Below are positions 23,566 to 32,003 of a stretch of DNA of 34,800 nt, piece by piece. Below the pieces are notes generated by a model. It ran no database searches and had not been told where the DNA came from. It worked only from the letters and a program-made list of their open reading frames with translations. The stretch spans positions 1 through 34,800 of the forward strand of contig CAYOOT010000021.1 in the NCBI GenBank assembly GCA_964405665.1. Direction: 5' to 3'. Within the stretch, counting starts at the first letter, position 1. Each line of letters begins with the position of its first letter. The DNA is from CAYOOT01 sp964405665 (lineage in GTDB: Bacteria; Bdellovibrionota_C; UBA2361; SZUA-149; CAZDWZ01). A program made the position numbers and the translations under genes.

Positions 23566-24072
23566 TTATCTATTAGCTAAAAAAATTAGCCAAGCAGTGG
23601 GGAGGTTTCGATTGAAATTAATTGTGAGCACGGGTAGCCATTCTGGTGCAATTGGATCTTTTCTGAGGTTCATTTTTGCTTGATGAGGTGTTTTACCGCC
23701 TTTTTTTCGATTACAGGCATGACAACAGGCAACGATATTTTGCCAACAAGTTGTTCCTCCTTGAGATTTAGGTAATACGTGATCAATAGTTGCTGTGTTG
23801 GCAGTTAATTGAATTTGACAGTATTGGCACTGAAAATTATCTCTTGCTAATAGATTAAATCTTGTAAGTGGTGGTCTTCTTTTGCCTAAATGAATATAGC
23901 GGAGTAGTCGAACAACGGCCGGAACTTTAACTGCCAAAGAAATAGATCTTACTTCTTTTTCATAGTTATCAACAACCTCAACTTTGCCAAGAAAAAGCAA
24001 AGTAATTGCCTTTTGCCAGGAAATGATCTTTATCGGTTCAAAGCTTGAATTTAAAAGTAAGGTGTTTTCCAA
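23566..24072 (-). CDS. HNH endonuclease family protein
   Basis: A 168-residue protein of the common bacterial single-domain HNH group. Two zinc-type pairs, C82-x2-C85 (CQYC) and C117/C120 (CCHACNRKKG), frame the ATIDHVLPKSQGG core with D97-H98 and the WQNIVACC segment with N112. The N-terminus (VLLNSSFEPIKIISWQKAI-like) is the usual opening of this group. The family has a nicking or cleaving metal site, but the role of these chromosomal copies is not established; they are widespread and not tied to restriction genes. No methyltransferase or phage gene is adjacent. Length is typical. Confidence 0.88.
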   Translation of the reverse strand: MENTLLLNSSFEPIKIISWQKAITLLFLGKVEVVDNYEKEVRSISLAVKVPAVVRLLRYIHLGKRRPPLTRFNLLARDNFQCQYCQIQLTANTATIDHVLPKSQGGTTCWQNIVACCHACNRKKGGKTPHQAKMNLRKDPIAPEWLPVLTINFNRNLPTAWLIFLANR

Positions 24073-24275
24073 GAGTTAACCCTAATTCTCAAAATCTAGA
24101 TTCTAAAGCAATTTAGCAGTCAAAGGTCTAACGCATTTATAAAATATTACATTTTATGTGCTTTTAGAAAGTCCCTTTCTATTAAGATGCTTTTATGGGA
24201 AAATAGTTTCCAACTAAAACCTAGCAATAATAAGAGGTTATTACTTGTTGTGTGACTATTTTGCTTATTCTGGGA

Positions 24276-24304
24276 TTGACACAAGGGCCACATAAGTTTA
24301 GTTT
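24276..24304 (+). promoter_or_regulatory. Likely promoter of the tRNA-Ile/tRNA-Ala unit
   Basis: TTGACA (24276-24281), a perfect -35 consensus, is followed after 17 bases by TAGTTT (24299-24304), which keeps the three most conserved -10 positions. Between it and the tRNA is a small hairpin, AGAGCC/GGCTCT at 24325-24340. The 200 bases before it, back to the HNH gene, hold nothing else that I can name. Confidence 0.6.
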
Positions 24305-24350
24305 CCCTCAGCTAATATTTTAGCAGAGCCTTTGGGCTCTAATATTGTAA

Positions 24351-24424
24351 GGGCCCGTAGCTCAGTTGGTAAGAGCGCACGCCTGATAAGCGTGAGGTCG
24401 GAAGTTCAAGTCTTCCTGGGCCCA
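24351..24424 (+). tRNA. tRNA-Ile(GAT)
   Basis: A full cloverleaf: acceptor GGGCCCG pairs with TGGGCCC, D arm GCTC/GAGC, anticodon stem CACGC/GCGTG with loop CTGATAA (anticodon GAT), T arm GGAAG-TTCAAGT-CTTCC, discriminator A. No CCA is encoded. It reads AUC and AUU. Confidence 0.97.
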
Positions 24425-24425
24425 C

Positions 24426-24477
24426 TCGACTCGCTAACGCTCGCTCGTGGCAAGCCACTCTATGGTGAGCGAGTCGA
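24426..24477. repeat. GAGCGAGTCGA-family inverted repeat directly after tRNA-Ile
   Basis: TCGACTCGCT (24426-24435) and AGCGAGTCGA (24468-24477) are perfect inverted arms around CTCGCTCGTGG and GGTGAGC sequences. It starts two bases after the discriminator base of tRNA-Ile and lies between the two tRNA genes. Related sequence occurs at 34358-34389 and, more distantly, inside the element at 32573. It could be a processing or stability element for the tRNA transcript, or an element that inserted at the tRNA 3' end. Confidence 0.85.
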
Positions 24478-24550
24478 AGGGCCTGGATTCGTATGCTTTT
24501 GTGTATTGTTGCAAAGCAAGCAATAGACTAAAACATATACCCAAATATTT

Positions 24551-24623
24551 GGGGCTGTAGCTCAGATGGGAGAGCGCTGCCCTTGCAAGGCAGAGGTCAA
24601 GGGTTCGATTCCCTTCAGCTCCA
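24551..24623 (+). tRNA. tRNA-Ala(TGC)
   Basis: A full cloverleaf: acceptor GGGGCTG with CAGCTCC (one G-T pair), D arm GCTC/GAGC, anticodon stem CTGCC/GGCAG with loop CTTGCAA (anticodon TGC), T arm AAGGG-TTCGATT-CCCTT, discriminator A. No CCA is encoded. It lies 126 bases after tRNA-Ile and is probably co-transcribed with it. Confidence 0.97.
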
Positions 24624-24693
24624 TTCTCCCCTTTTTCCCGCGCTGTGTATATTCTAGTAATACTTATAGTTTGATGCGGGAAAAAGGGGAGAA
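24624..24693. terminator. Likely bidirectional terminator between tRNA-Ala and trmL
   Basis: An 18-base perfect inverted repeat, TTCTCCCCTTTTTCCCGC (24624-24641) and its complement (24676-24693), with a 34-base loop, fills the whole gap between the end of tRNA-Ala and the trmL stop codon. It has no classical T tract on the plus strand, so this is a stem-based call. Confidence 0.68.
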
Positions 24694-25152
24694 TTAGCTA
24701 TTCTGTCTTATCGCCTCATACAAAATAATTGAAGCAGAATTAGCAACATTTAAACTGCGAATATTTTCGTTAAACATGGGAATCTTTAAGCGCCTATCAG
24801 CATATTCTTCATGATAGGATTTTGCCAGCCCTGAGCTTTCATTACCAAAAACAAAAACACTTTCCGGATTATACTTTTCTTCAAAAATAGTTTTTTCTGC
24901 ATGAGTAGAAAGGAACCAAAGTTGTTCTAAATTGAATTTTGTTTTTTCTAAAAAATCATTCCAATTTTCATAAATATCTAAATTTACTTCTGGCCAATAG
25001 TCAAGTCCTGCTCGTTTTAGATGCTTATCTGTAATCTCAAAACCAAGGGGTTTAATTAAATGCAATTTTGCATTAACGGCAGCTGTAAGGCGGGCAATTG
25101 TTCCAGTATTTTGGGGAATTAATGGTTCCACTAAAACTATATGATAAGTCAT
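24694..25152 (-). CDS. trmL: tRNA (cytidine/uridine-34 2'-O)-methyltransferase TrmL
   Basis: A 152-residue SPOUT methyltransferase, the short length typical of TrmL. The opening IVLVEPLIPQNTGTIARL carries the conserved N in PQNTG. The C-terminal knot has FVFGNESSGLA and RIPMFNENIRSLNVANSAS-like sequence (here RLKIPMFNENIRSLNVANSA), the SAM-binding trefoil knot. It 2'-O-methylates the wobble base of tRNA-Leu isoacceptors in E. coli. It is convergent with the tRNA pair and divergent from mdh. Confidence 0.93.
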   Translation of the reverse strand: MTYHIVLVEPLIPQNTGTIARLTAAVNAKLHLIKPLGFEITDKHLKRAGLDYWPEVNLDIYENWNDFLEKTKFNLEQLWFLSTHAEKTIFEEKYNPESVFVFGNESSGLAKSYHEEYADRRLKIPMFNENIRSLNVANSASIILYEAIRQNS

Positions 25153-25249
25153 TTTTTTACTCTCTAGGCTTAATAATTGTTACTCACTAGCATAGAGAAC
25201 AAAGAGAATCACTGGCCCATTCTGGTCAATGGGATCGAAGAGGTAAAAG

Positions 25250-25278
25250 TTGACTGCTTAGCAAAAAAGCATTAAGTT
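25250..25278 (+). promoter_or_regulatory. Likely promoter of the mdh-sucCD operon
   Basis: TTGACT (25250-25255) and TAAGTT (25273-25278) are spaced by 17 bases, about 55 bases before the mdh ATG. The same -35 sequence is seen before rho, with a similar spacing. Confidence 0.55.
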
Positions 25279-25331
25279 TGGGCTGATTTTTCAAGGTGCT
25301 AATTTAGTAACTACTCATAAATGTTAAATAA

Positions 25332-26264
25332 ATGAATAAAAGAAACAAAATTGCCTTAATTGGCGCAGGAAATATTGGCGGAACCTTAGCTTATTTAGCG
25401 TGTGTTAAAGAATTAGGAGATGTTGTTCTTTTTGATGTCGTTGAAGGTGTTCCTCAGGGTAAAGCATTAGATATTTCCCATGCCGTGCCGGTTCTTTGTA
25501 GTTCAGTTAATGTTAGCGGAACCAATGACTACAAAGATATTGCTGGAGCAGATGTCGTAATTGTAACAGCTGGAATTCCCAGAAAACCGGGAATGAGCAG
25601 AGATGATTTGTTAAATACCAATGCTGCAATTATGAAATCAGTTGCTGAAGGCATTAAAAAATATGCAGCTGATGCTTTTGTGATTATCGTCTCCAATCCA
25701 CTAGATGCGATGGTGACTCTTTGCCAGAGAGATACAGGGTTCAAATCAGAAAAAGTAGTGGGGATGGCTGGAGTTCTTGATTCTGCAAGATATCGCGCTT
25801 TTTTGGCAGAAGCAATTGGTGTTACTCCCAGTGCGATTCAAGCTTTAGTCTTAGGCGGACATGGAGATGATATGGTTCCGATTCGTTCTGCAACTACAGT
25901 AAATGGTTTGCCCATAACGCATTTTTTAAGTTCAGAAAAACTTGATGCGATTGAAAAAAGGGTGCGTGGGGCCGGTGGTGAAGTTGTTGCCTTATTAAAG
26001 ACTGGTTCAGCTTTTTATTCTCCTGCCACTGCCGCAATTGAAATGGCAGAGAGTTATTTAAAAGATCAAAAGAAATTACTTCCTTGCGCTGTAAAATTAA
26101 ACGGCCAATATGGATATAGAGATTTGTATATCGGTGTGCCCGTGGTAATCGGCAAAGAGGGGGTAGAAAAAATTATCGAAATGGAATTGACGTCCGATGA
26201 GAGAAAAGCTCTGGAAGTTAGTGCCGGAAGAGTCAAAGAGTTAGTTAACGCCTTACCGAAGTAG
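25332..26264 (+). CDS. mdh: Malate dehydrogenase (LDH-like type)
   Basis: A 310-residue NAD-dependent enzyme interconverting malate and oxaloacetate. It has the Rossmann GAGNIGG (11-17), AGIPRKPGMSR (80-90) with the substrate-specificity Arg84 that favours malate over lactate, SNPLDAMV (121-128), the D150-x-x-R153 pair and catalytic H177 (GGHGDDMVP). It belongs to the tetrameric, LDH-like MDH group. sucC begins 6 bases after it, so mdh-sucC-sucD is a TCA-cycle operon under the promoter at 25250. Confidence 0.96.
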   Translation: MNKRNKIALIGAGNIGGTLAYLACVKELGDVVLFDVVEGVPQGKALDISHAVPVLCSSVNVSGTNDYKDIAGADVVIVTAGIPRKPGMSRDDLLNTNAAIMKSVAEGIKKYAADAFVIIVSNPLDAMVTLCQRDTGFKSEKVVGMAGVLDSARYRAFLAEAIGVTPSAIQALVLGGHGDDMVPIRSATTVNGLPITHFLSSEKLDAIEKRVRGAGGEVVALLKTGSAFYSPATAAIEMAESYLKDQKKLLPCAVKLNGQYGYRDLYIGVPVVIGKEGVEKIIEMELTSDERKALEVSAGRVKELVNALPK

Positions 26265-26270
26265 GAAAAA

Positions 26271-27431
26271 ATGAATTTACAAGAATACCAAGCAAAACAA
26301 TTGCTGGCACAATATCAGGTGCCACTTATTCCCGGTTTTGTTGCCTATACTCCGCGCGAAGCAAAGAAAGCGGCAGTGAATCTAGGTTCGGGAATAGTTG
26401 TAGTGAAAGCCCAAGTTCATGCTGGCGGAAGAGGCAAAGCCGGAGGAGTGAAACTGGCAAAAACTCCTGAAGAAGCTTTACAAATTGCCGAGAAAATGTT
26501 GGGCATGAAGTTGGTAACTCCGCAAACTGGTGAACAAGGCTGTATTGTAAAAAAAGTTTTTGTAACTGCCGGAGCGGACATTAAAAAGGAATTTTATTTA
26601 AGCTTAGTTGTCGACCGAGAAAATGGCTGCATCAGTTTTATTGTTTCAGCCGATGGTGGAGTGGAAATTGAGGAAATTGCAGCAAAGCACCCGGAAAAAA
26701 TTTTAAAAGTTCCGGTAAAACCGGAATCAGGTTTACAGGATTTTCATGCTAGAAAAATTGCTGCTTTTTTAAAAGTAGAAAAAGAAAAATTTGGCAAGTT
26801 TTCAAAATTAGTTAAAGCTCTTTATGCTGCTTTTATCGGTCTTGATTGCTCAATGCTGGAAATTAATCCGCTAATTGAGGATGGGGCAGGGGAATATATT
26901 TGCCTTGATGCCAAAATGAGTATTGATGAAAATGCCCTTTTTCGCCAAAAACAAGCATTTAATTTTATGGACTATGATGAAATCGATGAGCGGGAAATTT
27001 TAGCCGGAGAAATCGGCATCAGCTATGTTGCTCTCACTGGCAATATTGGTTGCATGGTTAATGGTGCGGGCCTTGCGATGTCGACAATGGATATGATTAA
27101 AAGCGCTGGAGGAGAGCCGGCAAATTTTCTCGATGTCGGAGGCGGAGCCAATCAGCAAATGGTAACAGATGCTTTTAAGTTGATTTTAAAAGACCCAGCG
27201 GTCAAAGGAATTTTAGTAAATATTTTCGGTGGAATTATGCGCTGTGATGTTATTGCCACAGGAGTGGTTGAAGCGGCAAAGTCCTTGCAACTAAAGGTTC
27301 CATTGGTAGTGAGGCTTGAAGGCACCAATGTTGAACTGGGAAAAGATATTTTAAACAAATCCGGATTAAAAATTACTGCTGCTGAGGACATGGCTGATGC
27401 TGCTAAAAAAATCGTGGAGGCAGTAAAATAA
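26271..27431 (+). CDS. sucC: Succinate-CoA ligase, beta subunit
   Basis: A 386-residue subunit with the ATP-grasp fold in the N-terminal half (MNLQEYQAKQLLAQYQVP, AGGRGKAGGVKLAK) and a CoA-ligase-type C-terminal domain containing ANFLDVGGGAN and VNIFGGIMRCD. With SucD it converts succinyl-CoA, NDP and phosphate to succinate, CoA and NTP. The start ATG follows TAGGAAAAA, a usable ribosome binding site overlapping the mdh stop. ATP or GTP preference cannot be read reliably. Confidence 0.97.
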   Translation: MNLQEYQAKQLLAQYQVPLIPGFVAYTPREAKKAAVNLGSGIVVVKAQVHAGGRGKAGGVKLAKTPEEALQIAEKMLGMKLVTPQTGEQGCIVKKVFVTAGADIKKEFYLSLVVDRENGCISFIVSADGGVEIEEIAAKHPEKILKVPVKPESGLQDFHARKIAAFLKVEKEKFGKFSKLVKALYAAFIGLDCSMLEINPLIEDGAGEYICLDAKMSIDENALFRQKQAFNFMDYDEIDEREILAGEIGISYVALTGNIGCMVNGAGLAMSTMDMIKSAGGEPANFLDVGGGANQQMVTDAFKLILKDPAVKGILVNIFGGIMRCDVIATGVVEAAKSLQLKVPLVVRLEGTNVELGKDILNKSGLKITAAEDMADAAKKIVEAVK

Positions 27432-27432
27432 T

Positions 27433-28302
27433 ATGTCAATTATTGTCGATAAAAACACCAAAGTCATCACTCAAGGTATCACCGGAAAAACCGGACAGTT
27501 CCACACTAAGGCTTGCAAAGAATACGGAACAAAAATGGTAGCTGGGGTTAGTCCCGGAAAAGGAGGGACTAACTTTGAGGGAATTCCAATTTTTGAAACA
27601 GTTGGTATGGCGGCAAAAGAAACTGGGGCCAATGCTAGTGTAATTTATGTGCCACCGCCTTTTGCTGCTGATGCAATTATTGAAGCAGCCGATGCTGGAT
27701 TGGAATTAGTAGTTTGTATTACAGAAGGAATTCCCGTTCTGGATATGATTAAGGTTAAATCCTATTTAAAAACTACCAAAACCCGATTAATCGGACCAAA
27801 TTGTCCAGGGATTATTACGCCTGGGGAATGTAAAATTGGTATTATGCCAGGCCATATTCACAAGGATGGACATGTTGCCGTGGTTTCGAAATCAGGAACA
27901 CTTACTTACGAAGCGGTTGGTCAGCTGACAAAGCTGGGGATCGGACAATCTACTTGTGTTGGTATTGGTGGAGATCCGCTTAATGGTACAAGTTTCATCG
28001 ACTGTTTGGAACTGTTTAATAAAGATCAAGATACAGAAATTATTGTAATGATTGGTGAGATTGGAGGAAATGCCGAAGAAGAGGCCGCAAAATGGATTAA
28101 AGCCAACTGCAATAAACCAATTGTGTCCTTTGTCGCAGGAGCTTCAGCTCCTGCCGGAAGACGAATGGGGCATGCTGGAGCAATAATTAGTGGGGGACAG
28201 GGAACAGCAGAGTCTAAATTTCAAGCATTGGAAGCTGCAGGAGTGCATGTAGTTCGTTCCCCTGCGGATATTGGCAAAAAAGTGCAAGAATTAATGAAAT
28301 AA
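27433..28302 (+). CDS. sucD: Succinate-CoA ligase, alpha subunit
   Basis: A 289-residue subunit carrying the CoA-binding Rossmann domain (QGITGKTGQFHTKACKEYG) and the phosphohistidine loop near RRMGHAGAIISGGQGTAESK, with the histidine phosphorylated during catalysis. Also visible are IGPNCPGIITPGECKIGIMP and VSKSGTLTYEA. It starts one base after the sucC stop, and the partner subunits are evidently co-translated. ndk follows 18 bases on. Confidence 0.97.
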   Translation: MSIIVDKNTKVITQGITGKTGQFHTKACKEYGTKMVAGVSPGKGGTNFEGIPIFETVGMAAKETGANASVIYVPPPFAADAIIEAADAGLELVVCITEGIPVLDMIKVKSYLKTTKTRLIGPNCPGIITPGECKIGIMPGHIHKDGHVAVVSKSGTLTYEAVGQLTKLGIGQSTCVGIGGDPLNGTSFIDCLELFNKDQDTEIIVMIGEIGGNAEEEAAKWIKANCNKPIVSFVAGASAPAGRRMGHAGAIISGGQGTAESKFQALEAAGVHVVRSPADIGKKVQELMK

Positions 28303-28320
28303 CAAATAGCGGAGAAAGTT

Positions 28321-28725
28321 ATGGAAAGAACATTATCGATCATCAAACCAGACGGCACAAAAAAAAATGTAATTGGTAAAATCCTAAGCAGATTTGAAGA
28401 TGCCGGACTAAAAATTGTTGGCGCAAAAATGCTTACCTTGGATCAAAATATGGCCGGAGAATTTTACAGTGTTCATCGGGAGCGCCCTTTTTTTAAAGAC
28501 TTAGTTGCTTTTATGACTTCCGGTCCGGTGTTTGTTTCTGTTTTAGAAGGCAACAATGCAGTGCAATTAAATAGAGACCTAATGGGAGCAACAAATCCTA
28601 AGGATGCAAAAAAAGGAACTATCAGAGCGGATTTTGCAGAAAGCATTGATGCTAATACTGTGCATGGATCCGACTCACTAGAAAATGCGAAAACTGAAAT
28701 AGCTTTTTTCTTTCCTAAATTATAA
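28321..28725 (+). CDS. ndk: Nucleoside diphosphate kinase
   Basis: A 134-residue enzyme that equalises NTP pools by a phosphohistidine ping-pong. ERTLSIIKPDGTKKN opens the protein, and the active-site His115 is in TVHGSDS. It is a few residues shorter than the common 140-143 but has all core elements. A GGAGAAAG Shine-Dalgarno precedes the start. Position after sucCD makes sense, since Ndk can convert the NTP made by SucCD. Confidence 0.96.
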   Translation: MERTLSIIKPDGTKKNVIGKILSRFEDAGLKIVGAKMLTLDQNMAGEFYSVHRERPFFKDLVAFMTSGPVFVSVLEGNNAVQLNRDLMGATNPKDAKKGTIRADFAESIDANTVHGSDSLENAKTEIAFFFPKL

Positions 28726-28736
28726 ACAGACATGAA

Positions 28737-29837
28737 ATGCTTATTGATATCTTAGATTTTGAGAGGAAGGGGTTAGAGAAAGAATTAAAGGAGTCTCTTG
28801 GCTTAGAATCTTATCGTAGTAAGCAATTAATGCAGTGGCTTTATAAAAGGAAAATGCAGTCATTTGATCTGATGACAGATATTTCCAAAGAAGTAAGAGA
28901 CCAACTTAAAGAAAGATACAGAATATTTAGACCGCAAATCGAAAAATCATTGGAATCCAAAGACGGCTCCAGAAAATACCTTTTTAGATTGGATGATGGC
29001 TCCTTGGTGGAAACTGTTTTGATTAAACAACCGACTAGATATACTCTTTGTGTTTCTTCTCAAGTGGGTTGTGCAATCGGTTGTAAATTTTGTAAAACGG
29101 GTTTGATGGGATTGAGTAGAAATCTTAAGACCTCAGAGATAATCGGCCAAGTAATTGCCGTAAAAGAGGATATTGAAAGCAGAGCGGGGGCCGGAGCAGG
29201 AACCACTTCTAATTTAACTGAAGATTTTTTCAATATTGTTTTTATGGGTATGGGTGAACCGCTGCATAACATAGATAATGTTATTAATACCGTAAAAATT
29301 TTAAATGATCCCTTGGGCTTTAATTTCTCACCCAGAAGAATTACTGTTTCCACATCGGGCTTAGTGCCGGCGATAAAAAAATTTGGAGAAAGCGGAGCGG
29401 GAGCCAATTTGGCAGTTTCTCTTAATGCCACCACAGATCAAGTGCGAGAAAAAATAATGCCGATTAATCGTAAATGGCCAATTAAAGATCTATTGGCTGC
29501 ACTTCGAGCCTATCCTCTAAAAAATAGAAAAAAAATTACGATCGAATATGTTTTGCTCAAAGGAATTAATGATTCTATTGCTGATTTAAAGCGTTTGCCA
29601 GGATTGTTGCGGGATATTCCTGTTAAAGTTAATTTAATTCCCTATAATAGCAATGCCAATCTTGGTTTTGAACCACCGTCGATGGAGGTGATTAACAATT
29701 GGCAAGAAACACTGCTGGAAAAAGATATTACTTCCACCATTCGCTGGTCCAAAGGACAGGATATTTCAGCAGCTTGCGGGCAATTGGCAACTGAAAGTAT
29801 CAAAGCAAAAAAGAAAAGTTTGGAACTTTATGAGTAG
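28737..29837 (+). CDS. rlmN: Dual-specificity RNA methyltransferase RlmN
   Basis: A 366-residue radical-SAM enzyme methylating C2 of A2503 in 23S rRNA and A37 in some tRNAs. The CxxxCxxC iron-sulfur motif is C112, C116, C119 (VGCAIGCKFCKTG); the GMGEPLHN segment and the C-terminal methyl-carrying cysteine (DISAACGQL, about 349) are present. An ATG 5 bases upstream is in another frame, so the start is 28737. The 3' end overlaps mtnP by 8 bases. Confidence 0.95.
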   Translation: MLIDILDFERKGLEKELKESLGLESYRSKQLMQWLYKRKMQSFDLMTDISKEVRDQLKERYRIFRPQIEKSLESKDGSRKYLFRLDDGSLVETVLIKQPTRYTLCVSSQVGCAIGCKFCKTGLMGLSRNLKTSEIIGQVIAVKEDIESRAGAGAGTTSNLTEDFFNIVFMGMGEPLHNIDNVINTVKILNDPLGFNFSPRRITVSTSGLVPAIKKFGESGAGANLAVSLNATTDQVREKIMPINRKWPIKDLLAALRAYPLKNRKKITIEYVLLKGINDSIADLKRLPGLLRDIPVKVNLIPYNSNANLGFEPPSMEVINNWQETLLEKDITSTIRWSKGQDISAACGQLATESIKAKKKSLELYE

Positions 29838-30708
29838 CAATAAAATTATTGGAGTAATCGGCGGAACCGGTCTTTATGAACTTTCTGGATTGGAAAATCT
29901 TGAAAGTCTAAATATTCAAACTCCTTTTGGCGAGCCATCTTCTAGAATAACTTCCGGTTATTTGGGAGAAACAAAATTACTTTTTATTGCCAGACATGGC
30001 ATCGGCCATAAGATCCTTCCCACAGAATTAAACGCTCAAGCCAATATTTATGCGCTAAAAGAATTAGGAGCCAGTTACTGTTTGAGTATTTCTGCAGTGG
30101 GGAGTTTGTGCGAAGAATACAAACCGGGAGATATTGTTATACCCGATCAATTAATCGATAGGACGCAACAAAGAAAAAATACTTTTTTTGGGCAGGGTAT
30201 TGTCGCACATGTAGCTTTTGCTGATCCTTTTTGCCCCGAATTTAGCAAATTATTGCAGCAAGTTTCCTTGCAGTTATCTGGCAAAGAAAACAAGGAGGTG
30301 CATTTTGGAGGAACTTATATTTGCATGGAAGGACCGGCATTTTCTACCAGAGCCGAGTCCGAGCTTTATCGTAGCTGGGGTGCAAAATTAATTGGAATGA
30401 CTGCCTTGCCCGAAGCCAAGCTTGCCCGAGAAGCGGAGATATCCTATGCAGCGCTAGCCCTGGTGACAGATTATGATTGCTGGAGGACTTCCAGCTCGGA
30501 TGTGGAAATTTCTGAAATTATAAAAATCATGAGTTCCAATGTTATTTTTGCCAAAAAAATTGTTTCAGCGCTAGCAGCAAAAATAAAAGATATTGAACAA
30601 AGAAAATCTATTTCTAGCGCCCTAGAAAATGCTATAGTAACACCCAGAGAACTTTGGCCTCAGGAAAAAGTTCTGCAATTAAAAGCAATATTAAAGAAAT
30701 ATATTTAG
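29830..30708 (+). CDS. mtnP: S-methyl-5'-thioadenosine phosphorylase
   Basis: A 292-residue trimeric phosphorylase cleaving methylthioadenosine to adenine and methylthioribose 1-phosphate. Motifs: IGVIGGTGLYELSGL at the N-terminus, FIARHGIGHKILPTE with the phosphate-binding RHG, and the base site GGTYICMEGPAFSTRAES and GMTALPEAKLAREAEI. The GMTALPEA form is MTAP-like rather than PNP-like. It overlaps rlmN by 8 bases. Spermidine synthesis using the product of speD (33983) would generate its substrate. Confidence 0.93.
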   Translation: MSSNKIIGVIGGTGLYELSGLENLESLNIQTPFGEPSSRITSGYLGETKLLFIARHGIGHKILPTELNAQANIYALKELGASYCLSISAVGSLCEEYKPGDIVIPDQLIDRTQQRKNTFFGQGIVAHVAFADPFCPEFSKLLQQVSLQLSGKENKEVHFGGTYICMEGPAFSTRAESELYRSWGAKLIGMTALPEAKLAREAEISYAALALVTDYDCWRTSSSDVEISEIIKIMSSNVIFAKKIVSALAAKIKDIEQRKSISSALENAIVTPRELWPQEKVLQLKAILKKYI

Positions 30709-30717
30709 ACTAAATCT

Positions 30718-31995
30718 ATGTCCAGGCTGCTTAATCTAACTAAATGGTTTTTTAGAGTCATTCAACAAGCAGCATATAAATTTTATTTTGATGATTGTTT
30801 TTCCAGAGCTTCAGCTTTGGCCTATACTACATTATTTGCCTTGGTGCCTGTTTCTGCTTTAAGTTTTTCGATCTTTAGTGCCTTTAAGATTGACAAGGCG
30901 CAAGTGTCGAAAACAATTATGGCAGTTTTAGAGCAAGTACTTCCTCCGATTGAAAATGATCAATTAAAGAAGCTTCACGAAGAGGTATTTAGTTATTTAA
31001 CGTCTTTTTCCGAAAATGTTAGTGCCTTGAATATTATTAGTGTGGCAGTTTTGTTTTTTACTGCTGTTGCTTTATTAAATACAATAGAAAGTGCGCTGAA
31101 TGTTGTTTGGAGAGTAAGCACCAATATCGGTATTGTTTCCAAGCTGATAATTTTTTGGGCAGTGATGACTTTAGGACCGCTTTTTTTATCAATTTCTTTT
31201 TTTGGCTATGCAAAATTTAATAATTTAGCAATGGATTACCCTTTTTTAGAAACCAATTACTATTCTTTATTAGGTTTTATTGTTCCTTTGCTTTCAATTT
31301 GGCTAGCATTGACATTATTGTATTTTAAACTTCCGGGAGCTAAGGTTAGAATACATGATGCGGCTTTTGGTGGTTTTATTGCTGCTATTTTATTTGAAAT
31401 TGTTAAACGCTCTTTTGCCAGCTATATTGGAATGTCTAGCACCTATCAAACGGTTTATGGTTTTTTAACAACGATACCGATATTTCTTTTTTGGATTTAT
31501 ATTACTTGGGTAATCATTCTCTATGGGGCAGAAATTAGTTATCAAGTAGGTAGTATCAAGTTATTATTTATTTTAAAAAAATATATTAGTAATTTAGGGG
31601 ATATTGGTTGGATCTTGGGATTGCGAGTATTGCAATGTATTGTGAAAAATTTTAAAAATGGAAATCAACCGCCGACAGAAGGGGAGATTTCTGAAATTAC
31701 CGGAGTTGATCCGGTAAAGTTAAGACTTTGTTTAAATATTCTTACAGACACTGGAATTTTAACTATTTCTGATTCTAGCAATCATTGTCGTTCTCTTTTG
31801 CTTGCGCCCGATAAAATAAAATTTGTGCAGATAATGAATGCTTTTCGTTCCAAAAAACATCAGATAGAATTTAATGGTTCAAACGTCAATAGCGAACATG
31901 AAGATTTTATGGAAAGTATTAGGAAAGTGGCTTTACATACGGATCCTAATATTACCATAGAAGATTGGACTTTAGATTTATTAGCTAATTATTAG
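30718..31995 (+). CDS. YihY/BrkB-family membrane protein with C-terminal winged-helix-like region
   Basis: A 425-residue protein. The N-terminal 290 residues hold about six membrane spans and the YihY/UPF0761 pattern: ASALAYTTLFALVPVSAL near 35-52, a central long amphipathic loop, and YQTVYGFLTTIPIFLFWIYI followed by ILYGAEISYQ. The last 130 residues are soluble, and ISEITGVDPVKLRLCLNILT looks like a winged helix, as in many long YihY proteins. Despite names such as 'ribonuclease BN' or 'virulence factor BrkB', its biochemical role is unsettled. It follows mtnP by 9 bases and precedes the YceI gene by 8, so it may be co-transcribed with both. Confidence 0.88.
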   Translation: MSRLLNLTKWFFRVIQQAAYKFYFDDCFSRASALAYTTLFALVPVSALSFSIFSAFKIDKAQVSKTIMAVLEQVLPPIENDQLKKLHEEVFSYLTSFSENVSALNIISVAVLFFTAVALLNTIESALNVVWRVSTNIGIVSKLIIFWAVMTLGPLFLSISFFGYAKFNNLAMDYPFLETNYYSLLGFIVPLLSIWLALTLLYFKLPGAKVRIHDAAFGGFIAAILFEIVKRSFASYIGMSSTYQTVYGFLTTIPIFLFWIYITWVIILYGAEISYQVGSIKLLFILKKYISNLGDIGWILGLRVLQCIVKNFKNGNQPPTEGEISEITGVDPVKLRLCLNILTDTGILTISDSSNHCRSLLLAPDKIKFVQIMNAFRSKKHQIEFNGSNVNSEHEDFMESIRKVALHTDPNITIEDWTLDLLANY

Positions 31996-32003
31996 GGGGA
32001 AAA

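Noticed and set aside
23566..24072. Restriction endonuclease or phage HNH nuclease
   Set aside because: No methyltransferase, terminase or portal gene is nearby, and the protein fits the common chromosomal HNH group.
24073..24350. End of a 16S rRNA gene upstream of tRNA-Ile
   Set aside because: No anti-Shine-Dalgarno 3' end or conserved 16S helix sequence is present before the tRNA, and no 23S start follows tRNA-Ala.
24332..24526. A 64-codon open frame across the tRNA-Ile gene
   Set aside because: It overlaps a well-formed tRNA and an inverted repeat and has no ribosome binding site.
25332..26264. Lactate dehydrogenase
   Set aside because: The specificity position carries Arg84 in the RKPGMSR motif, which marks malate dehydrogenase, and the gene is next to sucCD.
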